From positions 2,170,001-2,234,000 of the forward strand of contig OX467092.1 of assembly GCA_950106755.1 (NCBI GenBank): 64,000 nucleotides of DNA, written 5' to 3'. The notes beneath the pieces are model-generated. The model worked only from the letters and a program-made list of their open reading frames with translations. It was not told the origin of the DNA and did no database searches. This DNA comes from Climacium dendroides (Eukaryota > Streptophyta > Bryopsida > Hypnales > Climaciaceae). Position numbers and translations under genes: made by a program. Positions within the stretch are counted from its first letter, which is position 1. Each line of letters begins with the position of its first letter. Below, one piece after another: positions 1 to 11,589 of this stretch.

Positions 1-1403
1 GACCCGATGTCATAAAGCTAAGCGGAAATGAGATACGAGGGAAGGAATACCTAACGCAATCGCTATCTCACCACTCTTTCTCTCAGCTATCAACGTGGAA
101 GACAAGCGTACAGACAAGAAAATGAAGAAGGAATTCGGGAGTAGCCAGCTTAAATACAGACACGTCGTCTACGGTTATCGGAATAGCGGCTACATGACCG
201 TTTCAGGAACGGTACCCTAATCTCGTAGCCTTGAGGGTCTATGTTATAGGTTCCTAGGTTCAGGCAATTTCCAGATTCCGGATCCGGTTACGGATTTCAC
301 CGTAACATCTATTTTCTTATTTGAGTTTACTTAGACTAAATCCAAGTTCTAACCTAAATTTTTTGAAATTTTCACTTATTTCTACCCATTTCTCTTAAAT
401 TTGAATCCCTCTCAAGTTTCCAGATTCCTACAAAATGGATGCTTCTCATCATAATCTATGTGTGAAGCTTTGTTTCATGTCATTCCAATAAATATTGCAA
501 AATTTAAAAGGTTTTTTCAATTTCAATGATAGAATTGGCAATAAGAAATATTTATGTTTAATAAAAATTAATTATTTTTTTCGAATTGTATAGATTGATA
601 CTTCTTTTAAAAATTTGAACCATTGAATTCCAAATAATGAAGTAAAAGTTATGAGAGTTTTATTTTGCAAGCAATGAAGGTAGAAAAACCATATGAAGTT
701 ATCTTTTACTCTTAATTTTGAAAATTTTCAAATAAAAATAAAAATAAAAGATATTAATTGTTCACTAGAACATTTTTACCATTGAAATTAGCAATACTCA
801 CATTCTTCCAAAAGTTATGAGCATATTAGTTATATCTTTCATTCGGTAATATCTTTCATTTTATAATTTAAAAATAAATAAGTACGAAAGTTTTTTTGAT
901 TAAATTTTTTAATATGTATTTTCAAACCATTTTCCAACTTATTGATTAAAATGCACATGTTATAAACCATCTTTATTTTTCCTAAAAATGTTGAAAGACA
1001 AAACTTCACCTTTGGGATGGACTAAAAAAGTCTACATTTTGAAGTTTAGGCACATTTAACTTGTAATCGATGGGGATATTTACTTTAAGATTTTTGGACA
1101 ATGTACTTGAACAAGTTGACCTAAAGATCATATGGTTGGTTTTGTTAAAAATTAAACATTGATGAAGATTTTGACCCTGCTTTAGGAACAAAATATTTTA
1201 AAGCAGTTTGGGGCCACTAAATACAATGGTCCTTTAGGGGTTAAGATCTTCTAGTTCCAGTTGTCATAATTTAAATTATTTTCCATTAAAAAATCTTGAT
1301 ACAAAAGTAGTCATTTTCAACATTTGGGGGCTTAAAATGTCAAAGGAATTTTAGGGGTGAATGTCACTCAAATGCTCTAGATTTAATGAAGCTTTATAAT
1401 TAC
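1..1403. other. Intergenic, no gene recognised
   Basis: The first 300 bases are of mixed base composition and look different from the AT-rich stretch that follows, perhaps the end of an older repeat, but I recognise no family. From 300 to 1403 the sequence is AT-rich, with only short chance reading frames and no splice-linked coding similarity. Confidence 0.5.
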
Positions 1404-1907
1404 CACTACAACAATGGCAGTGTTTTATGACTGCAGAATTATGATTGAGGATGACTAGCGACTGCTTGTAGTCATATTTTTGAAGGTAAAAAAAATATGA
1501 CTGTAAATATGACTGCGAGTCATATTTTAGCCTTATACATCATGGCCGTATAGTATATGACCATTGGGAACACCAAAATACTTTATAGAGAACAGTAGGG
1601 AACATATTTAGGGAATGCCCAATCATATTTTCTAGTCATATTTTGCAATCACATCTTCATGATAGTAAGATTTTTTTAGGGCAGCACAAAAACAATTTGA
1701 ATAGGGAATATATTTAGAAAGTACCTAGTCATATTTTTCCACGTAGGATTTTTTGTAGTCATATTATTTTTAAATCACTTTTTTGTAGTTGCCACTAATT
1801 TAGAATTTTAAAACCCTAGCCGCCACAAAATAAGGTTTCAAAACCCTAGCTGCCACAAAATTAGGGTTTTGAAATCCTAGCCACCACTTTTTGTAGCCAC
1901 TCCTCTT

Positions 1908-2703
1908 TTTGCCCCTTCTTCTTTCTTTTTTGTTTCTTCTTCTTTGTTTTTGTTGCTTCTTAAGTTTTGTTTTTTGTAGCTTTTTAGGTTTTTCTTCTTC
2001 TTGTTTCTTCTTGTTTCTTCTTGCTTCTTCTTGCTTCTTCTTGCTTCTTAGGTTTTGCTTTTTTTTTTTTTTTTATCCTTCATCTTTGTTTTTGTTGCTT
2101 CTTAAGTTTTGTTTCTTGTTGCCTCTTAGGTTTTTCTTGTTCTTGCTTCGTTTTATTTTTTCTTACTTCTTAGGTTTTGCTTCTTCTTCTTATTTAGGTT
2201 TTGGTTCTTCTTCTTTCTTTTTTGTTTCTTTGTCTTTGTTTTTGTTGCTTTTTAAGTTTTGTTTATTGTTGCCTCTTAGGTTTTTCATCTTCTTGCTTCT
2301 TTTTACTTGATCTTGCTCCCTCTTACTTCTTGCTTCTTAGGTTTGTTTCTTCTTCCTACTTAGCTTTTGCTTCTTCTTCTTTTTTAGGTTTTGCTTCTTC
2401 TTGTCTTTCAACTTTTATTTCTTTTTCCTTCTTAAGTTTTTTTTCTTCTTGCTTCTTAAATTTTGCTTCTTCTTCTTCCTTAGATTTCTCTTCTTCTTCC
2501 TTCTTAAATTTTGCCTCTTCTTCCTTCTTAAGTTTTGCTCCTTTTTCCTTCTTAGATTTTGCTTCTTCTTGCCTCCTAACTTTTGCATTTTCTTCCGTCT
2601 TAGGTTTTACTTCTTCTTCCATCTTAGATTTTGCTTCTTCTTGCCTTTTAACTTTTGTTTCTTCTTCCATCTTAGGTTTTTCTTTTTCTTGCCTCTTAGT
2701 CAT
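1908..2703 (-). pseudogene. Decayed Lys/Glu-rich repeat reading frame inside the CACTA element
   Basis: The plus strand is a long run of CTTCTT, CTTCTTG and TTAGGTTTTG-like words. Read on the minus strand, it encodes a charged repeat of the type K-x-E-E-E-A-K-x-K. It is open from an ATG at 2703 to a stop at 2356, giving 115 residues made almost only of Lys, Glu, Ala and Arg. Below 2356 the same pattern continues towards 1908 but is broken by stops and frame changes. Such a composition would form a charged helix or coiled coil. It could be the remains of an accessory CACTA protein, or simply a slippage-expanded simple repeat. Confidence that it is expressed is low. Confidence 0.35.
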
Positions 2704-3351
2704 ATTTTGCAGTTATATTTTGCAGTCATATTTTGCAATCATAATGTCACTTAATTTTTGCTTCTTCTTTTTTGCTACTTTTTGTTTCTTAGTCTCTCTA
2801 TCATCATTGTTATTTTTTTTGGTTATTTATAATTTTTGAATATATAATAATTATAATCTTTTTTTTATCTTAAACATGTTTACATATTTTGTAGTGCTTT
2901 AAATCTTTAAAGTTTGAATTATATTATTCATTTATTAAAAACTAACCTTCTTGTTTATACATGTAGGCATTGGAGGTTGAAATGAAGTTATTGAAGGCTA
3001 TTTGCAATACAAAAGAGGTAACATCTTTACATTTTTGTTGGAATATGGGTTCTACAAGTATGTGGAAATATACATATATAAAGAGCCATTGTAATATATT
3101 TTGTGTTAGTAACTAATAACTATTATTGAAAAAAATCACATTTTTTCTTGTCTTTGACTTTCTAATGTGATTAGTTTTTGTCCATTTAAGAAATCATATG
3201 TATTCATTTTTAATTAAATGGATTCTTTTATTTAACTACTAAATTATGTTGATGTATGACTACACGTAGTCGTTTTACAAATCATCAAAAAATATGACTG
3301 AAAAGAATTGTTTTACACATCATTTAAAAATATAATTGGGAAAAGTCATAT

Positions 3352-3660
3352 TTCATGTTACTGCAAAATATGACTCACCATAGTCATATTTCACATCACT
3401 CCAAAATATGACTCACTATAGTCATATTCTACATCACTGCAAAATATAACTCACTACAGTCATATTTCACATCACTGCAAAATATGACTCACTACAATCA
3501 TATTCCATGTCATAAAAAATATGACTCACTATAGTCATATTCCATATCATCAAAAAATATGACTCACTGCAGTCATATTTCATGTCATCATAAAATATGA
3601 CTCACTGCAGTCATATTCCATGTCATCAAAAAATATGACTCGCCACAGTCATATTCCACG
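3352..3660. repeat. Subterminal tandem array of about 40-bp palindromic units in the CACTA element
   Basis: About eight to nine units follow one another. Each has the pattern AATATGACTCACTGCAGT followed by CATATT and a spacer resembling CCATGTCATCAAAA. Each unit is an inverted repeat of AATATGACT around CACTGC or CACTAT, so every unit could fold or bind a dimeric protein. The arrangement matches the subterminal binding-site arrays of CACTA elements. Confidence 0.85.
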
Positions 3661-3945
3661 TATGATTTTTTTGTTTGCCCGAGCAACTTAGCAAAAAGTC
3701 AAGACCCCCCTATAATAGTCAAAGTATACGCCATGTTGGCATACTATGGCTAAATACGGGTATTTATATCCTTCAATTTATATGACTGCCAATATGACTG
3801 ATGTCTGAAGCGACTGCTTCTAAACTACTGGAGTCAGTCATATCCCGAGTCATTTACAGTGATTTCTGTGTGAGTTATATTTTTTTATTTTACAACTCAC
3901 TGTAGTCATATTCTGCAGTCATAAAACACTGCTTTTGTTGTAGTG

Positions 3946-5576
3946 TACATAGTGACAATACATAGTTGCACATTATAGTAATTCTAGAAGGAAGTTGAAG
4001 CAAAGAAGTGAATGACTTTCAAGATTGCTATAGAAATAAAAAATGCATCTATTGGTCTATAATTCAAAACATTTTTGGCAAAGTACTCTAGTGACAAGTC
4101 TCATTCTTGCAAGATTGAAGAAATATTTAAACTTGCAAGATTTAAGAAGATGAATTAAAACACTTCATAGACTTGTTGTCACATTTGTTTCTAATTTCTT
4201 GTAAAATAATATAGCGTATTGAGTGAATTGAAATTGATATTGGAATACAATAGTTTGTATTAGTTGTCTAATATTTCTTATCAAATTCCGTTATCTTAGA
4301 GTATGTTGTGGAATCCTAAATGAACAAACTTTAGGAAGTATACTAATAGTTCTTTCAAAGGGTCTTTAGAGAGTAAGGGTTTGAAATAATAGAAATATTC
4401 TAAAAATATTATACAAATTTTGCATAATTAATAGAATGTTTTAAGGATATGAATATCTTTTGAATATTTTCTAAGTAAAGGGGGCTATTTTTGAAACTAG
4501 TAGTCTTTGGAAGTAATATGTTATCTATCCATTTTAGAATTTTTTTTAAACTATCTTCACACTCATGTGGTTTTAAAGAGTAATTGCTCTTCTTGAGGAA
4601 CAAACTCTTTCTTCACAACTGTCTCAAAAAGAGATTGGAGTTCTTTCTTCCCTATATTTCATGAAAGCAAAGATGTGATATAGCAAAGTATAACATAACA
4701 TAGGTCTTGGTATATAGTACAATCACCATCAATAAGTTTATACATTTTCTTATGTACATCTCTCTTGCAACTACAGACTTCATTTAATCATATCAATTAG
4801 AATATTGAAGCTTTTTTTTTTTTAAACTACTTGCAATTAAGAAATTTTAATCTTAGCAAAAGAGTGCACAAATGCTCACTTGAGTACGAAGAACTCAACA
4901 TAATTGACAAACTTCTTAACCCCATAGAAAATTTGTAAAAAAAATGGAAAGACCATATTTCAAATGAATTTATGTCTAAGAATACAAAATAATTTATTGA
5001 ATTGATAGGAAGGCATGTCTATGGACATGCTTGAAGTTCTCATTTCTTCAATGCCTTATAAAATGAAATGGTATAATTTGTGCCACAAGTAGAAGTATTA
5101 GATGGTAGATATGTAGCAATTCATATCCAAATTCTTGTATTATTTCAAAAAAATTAGCATGCAAATGTTTTATTTCTTGAAAATAGACTATTTGAAGTTT
5201 CAAGTATCCTTTATAATCTTTGATTTAATGGATTTTGAGCTCAGGTAGAACCAACCATTCCTAACTAGTGAGCATAGTCAACATGTAGGATGCAACTATT
5301 TCCAACCAAGGTTGGAACAAAATTCTCAACCGAAGAGTGAAATGTTCTTTTTTCTTTTTTTCAAGGTTGGGAATAATAAGGTCATGACACATGTCTCCAA
5401 TTGTTATAAGGTGTGTGGGAAGTATTGATTGAGAAAGTAATCTCTTGGTTGATTGGAAGTAGAAGATTCTAAACATTGGCTATGGGTTTGGAACACTTTT
5501 TGTCTCTCAAAATTCATAGTAATTTCAATTTAGAGAATAAAATTACAAAAATTCACAATCCCAATATTTCTTACTA
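3946..5576. other. Intergenic, with dispersed repeat copy near 4009-4110
   Basis: AT-rich, no gene recognised. Positions about 4009-4110, including the word ATGCATCTATTGGTCTAT, resemble 38,692-38,800 and 39,068-39,160, where CACCTATTGGTCGATA and CACCTATTGGTCCAAT occur in the same order relative to neighbouring words. This marks a dispersed noncoding repeat of unknown class. Confidence 0.45.
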
Positions 5577-6110
5577 CCTTCATCCCAAAATGATCTTCCT
5601 ATTGAATAAAATGTTCAGGATTAAGGTAAAATAACATATAAAAAATTAATTTTGCACTATAAATAGAATTCGGTGCATTCCTAGCATTCTAAAAACTTTG
5701 AGTTCTAATGCCCTTTTCTAAATGTAGTTTTGGAATATTGAAAAGTAGATTTGGGGGGCATTTTCAAGGAGCAATATTGTGTTGGTCAATTAATTGTTGA
5801 GTGTGAGGTTGCCATTTTGTAGGCATTTAGTATATGTCTAAAATCATGTGTTGTCCTTTATTCGTTCTCCTAGAACTTCATTACCTTCAATTGGGCAATA
5901 TTAAAAGGATTGCAAAAACGAAGAATGAATAATGTTGATTAACCCCTTTAATCATTTCATTTGTCTTTTGATTGATGGAGTTTTTTTTCTAGTCCCAAAT
6001 AGCAAATGAAAACCAAATTGAATAATTTGCAACATCACAAAGTGCAACAAAAGGATCATTTGGGGACAAAAATTAAGGCCAACAAGAAGATCATTTTAGA
6101 ATAGAAGGAG
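5577..6110. mobile_element. Stowaway-like (Tc1/mariner-type) MITE
   Basis: The left end reads CCTTCATCCCAAAATGATCT and the right end, read in reverse complement, CTCCTTCTATTCTAAAATGA followed by TCTTC. Both sides are flanked by TA (5575-5576 and 6111-6112), the standard target of Tc1/mariner-type elements. The termini resemble the CTCCCTCC-type ends of plant Stowaway elements with some decay. No transposase frame is visible in the 534-bp interior. Confidence 0.75.
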
Positions 6111-6250
6111 TATCTTTTTACATGAGAAAAATTCCACTATCTCACACTGCTCCTCATTTGTCTTGAAATCACTTAAGTAATCTAGTATGGGTGATTCTAC
6201 CTTAGTAGCAACAATTTCAAATTTTTGATTTGCATGAATAAACTCATTAA

Positions 6251-6616
6251 GGTGAAGGCACCCCAAAGTGTCCATATTCCTATTCTTGTACCCTAAAGTG
6301 CCACTAAATGTGACCCCAAACTTTTGTTAACGTGTCCTCCAAATGCTAAACTCTAATTCGTTGACAAATTTGAAGGACATATATTTAACTTTAATTTTTA
6401 TAGATTTCAATTTAGGATCCACCTATGTGACAATTTTAGTGGTTTAGGGAGCCGACACTTTGAAAAATCATAGAAATACACATCACATCTGAAAAATCCA
6501 ATTTTTTTTAATATTCATGATTTTCACTTGTTAATACTACAAGAATATTCTTTTTAGGAAAAGTTGCCTCCAACTATGCTGAATTGCTTATATTGACACT
6601 TTGGAGGGCCTTCACC
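6251..6616. mobile_element. Inverted-repeat element flanked by TTAA
   Basis: The left end GGTGAAGGCACCCCAAAGTG is matched by the right end, which in reverse complement reads GGTGAAGGCCCTCCAAAGTG. The match continues for about 30 bp. TTAA lies immediately outside both ends (6247-6250 and 6617-6620). The interior has no coding potential. The class is uncertain because TTAA is palindromic and could reflect a 2-, 3- or 4-bp target duplication. Confidence 0.7.
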
Positions 6617-6620
6617 TTAA

Positions 6621-8296
6621 TCCCTGAGCGCCCAGCCCATGAACATGAGAAAGCAAGGTTCAACAAACTGCTTACAATTGAACTAGCGCCACTACCGCGA
6701 CTTTGCCATCTACGGGATCTATTCGTATAGAATGATAGTTGAAAGTCAGGGGATTATATAGAGATTGATTGCAAGTGTTTTCACTGAATGAGGGTGGGTT
6801 TATACTATGCCTAAGGCCGGATGGAAGGCCGGCCGGATTTGCCTTCAATCTAGCCCAAGTTTTTCCATCCAGCCCCAGTTAATGTAAACCCCTTGGGCTG
6901 GATTTTAGGGCCGAATTTCCAATTCATGAGCTCTTGGATTTTTTCAATGCTCAATTAAAAAAAAAATAAAAACATGCAGATTTACCTTTCTTTTCTTTTT
7001 AAAAACAAATAAAAAACAATTTTTCTTTTTCTTTTTCCTTTTTGTTCTTATATATTTTATTTCTAAAATAAAAAAGAAGTTTATTTATTTACTTGAAAAT
7101 TTAAAAATTTAATATTTTGGTTTCCCTCTTATATAGAATATACATTTGTAATCAACATGTTTACTTATGCTAAAACATAGGTACTTTATTGTAGTCACTT
7201 AGATGATGATTTTCCTTAAAAAGTAAAAACGTAAATGCATAAGGTAGTTTGTTCTAAAAACACCCATGCTCTTAGAGCAATCATGACAAAGAGGTACATT
7301 TTGCTTTATTGAATGTACTGGCACATTTTAAGACATGGTCACTTTTAGTGACCATTGCCTTTCAACTTTAAAAGATTTATAACTAATTACACAAAGATCT
7401 AAAAATTATGAAACAAATTGGGTCACCAAAAAAAATATGAAGATAAAGGTGGCCTAACATGCATAACCCCAATCAATTTATAGCTTCTCAAAATCTGATC
7501 TACAATTTTTTTAAATGAATCTTTCATGTGATTTTTTCTCCAAAATCTAGTGTATTTGAGGCTCATTTCGAAAAGCCCTCAACACTATAAAAGCCAAAAT
7601 TGCAATGGACACCCTTGTACAAAATCTTGAATTAAAAAATCATAATCAATTATTTTCAAAATTGGATTTTTGATGCTAAAACTATACTTCAAAAAGACTT
7701 AAAAATATATAAAATCTACTAAAAATATCATCTTGGTTAAGTTTTATTGAACTTCAAAGTATTGTTGACACCAAGTATTATTGATGCCTTGGGCATTTAG
7801 AAATTAAGAACAACTTTACCAAATAAACATGTACCAAATACCAAATAAAAATAAACATCTTATGTCAAGTTAGTTAAAAATGATTGAACCAAGTAAACTT
7901 TAAAATCTCATATTCAGTTAAGAACAATTTTATAAAACATCTTATCAAATGAACAAAACTATGTATATTATATAATAATAATATATTATAATAAGTTTGT
8001 TAAGGGAGATGGTGCGATGCCCTATTCACACAGGACATTTGACTGGAGTGGTGACTGGACACCACAGGACTAGTACTCTACTAACTGAAAATGAATGAAC
8101 GATAACCCCTAAACCTTTGTCATTCATCGATAAAATTTTCATCGTCACCCTGTCTCTTATCACTCCCGAATCTCCACTGGATAAGTTATGGCTTCTTCCG
8201 TCGTCGTCGTCGTCGTCGCAACCACAATCAGAATTGCGAAGTGACAATCCAGCGGAGTGAGAGGATTCAGGGCGACAGGCAGCCATAGCTACAGCC
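6621..8296. other. Intergenic region upstream of bS21c
   Basis: Around 6790-6900 a short GC-rich patch (GGCCGGCCGG) sits between GGGTTTATACTA and TAATGTAAACCCC, perhaps a small decayed inverted-repeat element. From 6950 to 8000 the sequence is AT-rich without genes. From about 8020 the base composition rises, and a (TCG)n run lies at 8198-8218. This part is likely the promoter and 5' leader of the downstream ribosomal protein gene. I could not place a transcription start. Confidence 0.4.
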
Positions 8297-10510
8297 ATGG
8301 CCATGTCTTCTGCCGTCTTCACGCCTTTGCCAGTTCCTTCTTCTTCTTCTCTGCGATGCTCGGCAGCTGAGCCTAGTGGCACCAATGCCAGCAACGCCAA
8401 GTCCGTCGTGAGGCTGCCACAGTTGTCGCTGAGCAATGGGGAGAATCCTTCGACCATGTCAGTGGTGCACCCTGGCATGGAGTTTGTTAATGTGATGTAC
8501 TTCAAAGGGAGCTACAATACTCAGGTATGGGAGGCGTGGTTATTCGGAAGTTGAATCTTGAAATGGGAGGAAACGCATTCCCGTGGCTTTCTGTGGTTTC
8601 AATTATGAGAAGGGAGTTTTTTTGGTAGGTCTTTTCAAGAGGATTCCAATGCACTAAAATATGAAATATTTGGATACTGTATGAGGAAGTTATGAGTTCT
8701 TGAAGTTTGAAGTAGTAGGATTTTAATCACACTCAGATATGGGAGGCGTGGTTTATTTGGAAGTTGAATTTTGAAATGGGAGGGAACGCATTCCCGTGGC
8801 TTTCTGTGGTTTCAATTATCACAATGGAATTTTTTTTGGTAGGTCTTATCAAGAGGATTCCACTGCACTGAAATGTGAATTATTTGGATACTGTATGAGT
8901 AAGTTATGATTTCTTGAAGTTTGAAGTCGTAGGGTGCCAATTGTTTGCTTGAACTGTGTATTTCATGGAAGCTTCTTTGAATCCAACCCTAAACCTAGAA
9001 GTTGGCCGGCCTCATTTCGTATAAATCACGTGTTTGAATGGCACTTGTAGTTTAAATGGTGACTTTAATCATCTCTTGCAAAAATGGAAACGGTTCCCTA
9101 CCTTGGTCTGCTGCTGCTTGTGGAGATTTATGACAGTGGCATTTTGTGCTTATCATGGTTTTGATTCTGTTGGTGATGATTGTGGCTCTTTGGTCAGGTT
9201 TTTGTGGGAGAAGATGAACCAGCTGATTCCGTGGTGAGGAGGTTCAGGAAAGCGGTCATGCAAGCAGGAGTGATTCCTGAGTGCAGGCGCAGGAGGTTCC
9301 ATGAGACGCCCCAGGACATTGTGAAGCGCAAGCAGCAGAATGCCCGCCGCAATAAATCTAGGTATTTTGGTGTCTTCTGTCTTTCTTCAGGTCTTTCGTC
9401 CTTGGTAACCTATATTGAATTGAAGAATCTCTGGTCCTCGTTCCTGTGAAGTGTAGAGCATTTTCGGTTCAATTCAATTCCAAGTGTAGAATTTCCGTAA
9501 CATTGAAGATCTCGTTTGAGTTACCTGAATTGACTCTCGCCAGATGGACATTTCAATGTGTGTCTGCTTCCTGATTTCGCTGTAGAGTTCAGAATATCAA
9601 TTTTATCTTTCCTGGCGCTCAATGTAATCACAACTACACCGTTGCCCTTATTTACTCCTTCCACTTACGGAGACCCGCAATGCCATGGCTTTATTATTCA
9701 ACATGCTAAATTTTACTAAGTTTTTGTATGCTTTACAATGTGCATATTCTGGGCCCATACTTGGTTTTCACCCCTCGAGTTGCTTTTAAGACTCATGGTG
9801 GCATAACTTTTGTTTCTAGGCACCGATTGAAATAAAAATTATATAAGATACTGAGTAAGACATTTATATTGCATAACTCTGCGTAATTCTAAAGATTAAA
9901 TAAGGACGACTTTTCTCTTGGGTCATTTTCAACGCTTGTGTGGCGGAAAAGTTGCATCTAAAATGTAGACTGTCCAAAATGCTATTTTATAGTTTTTATA
10001 ATTTTGGAAAATTTACCAATTCGAGAGTTCCACCGTTCACGAAGAGTTGAAAACATATAAATAAATTTCTGACCACTGCAATGGGTATGATGTATCAATC
10101 ATCTCAATGTCGGAGGTGCGAAGATAGAATTGATTTCAAAGAACGAGATGAATTTCTGACTGCCAATACCTAATCGCTTTGGCCCTTTTTCGTTTTCATG
10201 ATATCTCATCTTCAGTCTCCTTGATCATTTTCTTTTGTTATGTCTAATTGAACTAACCGTTATGTTTGCATACGAATGGGAACGAGATATTCTTGTCTTA
10301 AGTTGTCTAGATTTTCGATGCAATCAATTTATCATGGTTTTTAGTGTGAATGATAAACCCTGAACTGTGTTCTTTGACAGTAACCGAAGGTTCAATGGAC
10401 CACGACCTGAGGGAGGTTTTGGTGAGAAGAAGGAAACTACTACTAGCAAAGCAGATGACGATGATGACTTCTGGGGTTACGCCGAAGAGGGAGCAGATGC
10501 CCATTTGTAA
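8297..10510 (+). CDS. rps21: Plastid small-subunit ribosomal protein bS21c
   Basis: bS21 is a small RNA-binding protein of the 30S ribosomal subunit, here with an N-terminal extension for plastid import. Three exons fit: 8297-8524, 9198-9361 and 10381-10510. Their phases agree and give 173 residues. Residues 1-55 are rich in Ala, Ser and Pro, like a transit peptide. The bS21 core begins near residue 61 (MEFVNVMYFKG) and continues VGEDEPADSVVRRFRKAVM, with the basic stretch ECRRRRFHETPQDIVKRK at about 104-121. The C-terminus is Gly/Pro-rich and then acidic, with five Asp at 156-160 and FWGY following. The start is the first ATG before the transit sequence. An ATG two codons later would also serve. 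Intron 1 carries a tandem duplication of the splice-donor region. Identity is certain from the core. Plastid location is inferred from the extension. Confidence 0.93.
8519..8933 (+). repeat. Tandem duplication spanning the bS21c exon 1 splice donor
   Basis: A segment of about 210 bp starting at ACTCAGGTATGGGAGGCGTG (8519) recurs from 8731 as ACTCAGATATGGGAGGCGTG. The copies align through GAACGCATTCCCGTGGCT and TGGATACTGTATGAG. In the second copy the GT of the donor is AT, so only the first copy can act as the canonical 5' splice site. Both copies lie at or inside intron 1. Confidence 0.9.
9793..9845. repeat. Dispersed repeat fragment in bS21c intron 2
   Basis: The words GGCATAACTTTTG and GCACCGATTGAAATAAAAAT, in this order, recur at about 42,885-42,930 inside an inserted element. 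The long identity in otherwise unrelated noncoding DNA suggests a fragment of the same mobile family in this intron. Confidence 0.55.
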
Positions 10511-11589
10511 CTTTGATTGTTGTGAACAATTCCTGAGTGCTTCCAGTCGAGCTCACAATTCTTGATTGTTTGTAGTCAGTTCTTACCACTTCGTAAATGC
10601 AAATTACCTACTAAATTCTGGAACACTGAATCACGATTCTTTCCAATCTTGAGCGTCCTTATTCGTGGTTTGACTTGTTGCAAGGTTACTGTACTGTGCT
10701 GATGGTTTGAAATCTCCAAGTGGAGCCGATCCATTTGTGTATTGTTCCTGCAGTTGTCCAAATTCCTTGTTCTTTGGCAATTGGATCCTCCGAGAGTTCC
10801 CGAATAACATGCGATAGCATAATTTGCCTAATGTCAGCATGGTAATCGTTCAGATTACGCAGGTGAGATTCATTATAAATAATTATTTTTCTGTCACAGG
10901 TGATATATGTCATCATGTGATTGGTTATAACGTTGTAACCTACTGAAATGTGCTTCGAAAATTGGATTTTGAATCTGATCTGTGCGTATAGTGAATCTAA
11001 TAGTATTGCAATGTCGTCTCATAAGGGCTAACATGGGATTCACCTGGTGAAGGTTGGGGGGGTAGGGTGAGGAGAAAATGATTCGAAACCATGAGCGTGG
11101 ACATGTACAACTTAAATTCGGAAACGAGGAGATGAACGAACATTGTAACAAAAGTAGGAGCAGGGCTGCTTTCAGGCGCATCTACCTCGCTACATATGTT
11201 CCTAGGAGTAGCGACCCTGTTTACAGTTTGCAGTCGAAGATCTTAGTACAATGAACACATCATAACTTCTGACTATCCACAACTTTACTGAAAAACGCAA
11301 TCCGCATTAAAAATGACAACTGCTGAACACGATCTCATGCTTTCAAGAGTTCGAGTCTCCGACACAGGGTCTCAATTAAAAATTGACAGAGACGTACTCT
11401 TACTGAGAGAAATACAGGATTCAATACATAAAGGCTTCAAAATGTAGAGTTGTCTTCAGTACATGAAACAAAGGATTCAATACATAAAGGCTTCAAAATG
11501 TGCAGTTAGTACATGAAGTAAAGGGTCCAATACATAAAAGGTTTCAAAATGTACAGTTGACCTATAACACTTATAACACTTTTTCCTCT
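10511..11589. other. Intergenic, 3' flanks of two convergent genes
   Basis: This stretch separates the stop of bS21c from the stop of the minus-strand dehydratase gene. It should contain both 3' untranslated regions. I see no further conserved coding sequence. A three-copy tandem repeat lies at 11,414-11,560. Confidence 0.5.
11414..11560. repeat. Three-copy imperfect tandem repeat of about 50 bp
   Basis: The phrase GGATTCAATACATAAAGGCT followed by TCAAAATGTA is repeated three times with small changes at 11,417, 11,473 and 11,524, with spacers resembling GTTAGTACATGAA. It lies just beyond the stop codon of the minus-strand gene, probably within its 3' untranslated region. Confidence 0.85.

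Larger units (their letters stand above)
1404..3945. mobile_element. CACTA (En/Spm-type) DNA transposon, non-autonomous
   Basis: The left end begins CACTACAACAATGGCAGTG and the right end finishes CACTGCTTTTGTTGTAGTG, so the two are imperfect inverted repeats that extend inward through TTTTATGACTGCAGAAT-like sequence. The element is flanked by a 3-bp direct repeat, TAC at 1401-1403 and TAC at 3946-3948. CACTA ends with a 3-bp duplication are the hallmark of the CACTA superfamily. Subterminal regions at 1435-1780 and 2700-3930 are packed with copies of AGTCATATT and its complement, as expected of transposase-binding repeats. No transposase frame is seen. The middle is a pyrimidine-rich low-complexity tract. 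It is probably a non-autonomous, moderately old insertion. Confidence 0.9.

Noticed and set aside
1909..2839. Long Ser/Phe/Leu-rich frames on the plus strand (133 and 212 codons)
   Set aside because: They are read-outs of the CTTCTT pyrimidine tract inside the CACTA element; such tracts give long frames in all three plus-strand phases without being genes.
8026..8505. 159-codon minus-strand frame over bS21c exon 1
   Set aside because: It overlaps the certain plus-strand transit-peptide exon and carries an Asp run due only to the (TCG)n repeat; no family motif.
11336..11370. Possible tRNA B-box (AGTTCGAGTCTCC)
   Set aside because: No acceptor-stem pairing or A-box at the correct distance could be found.
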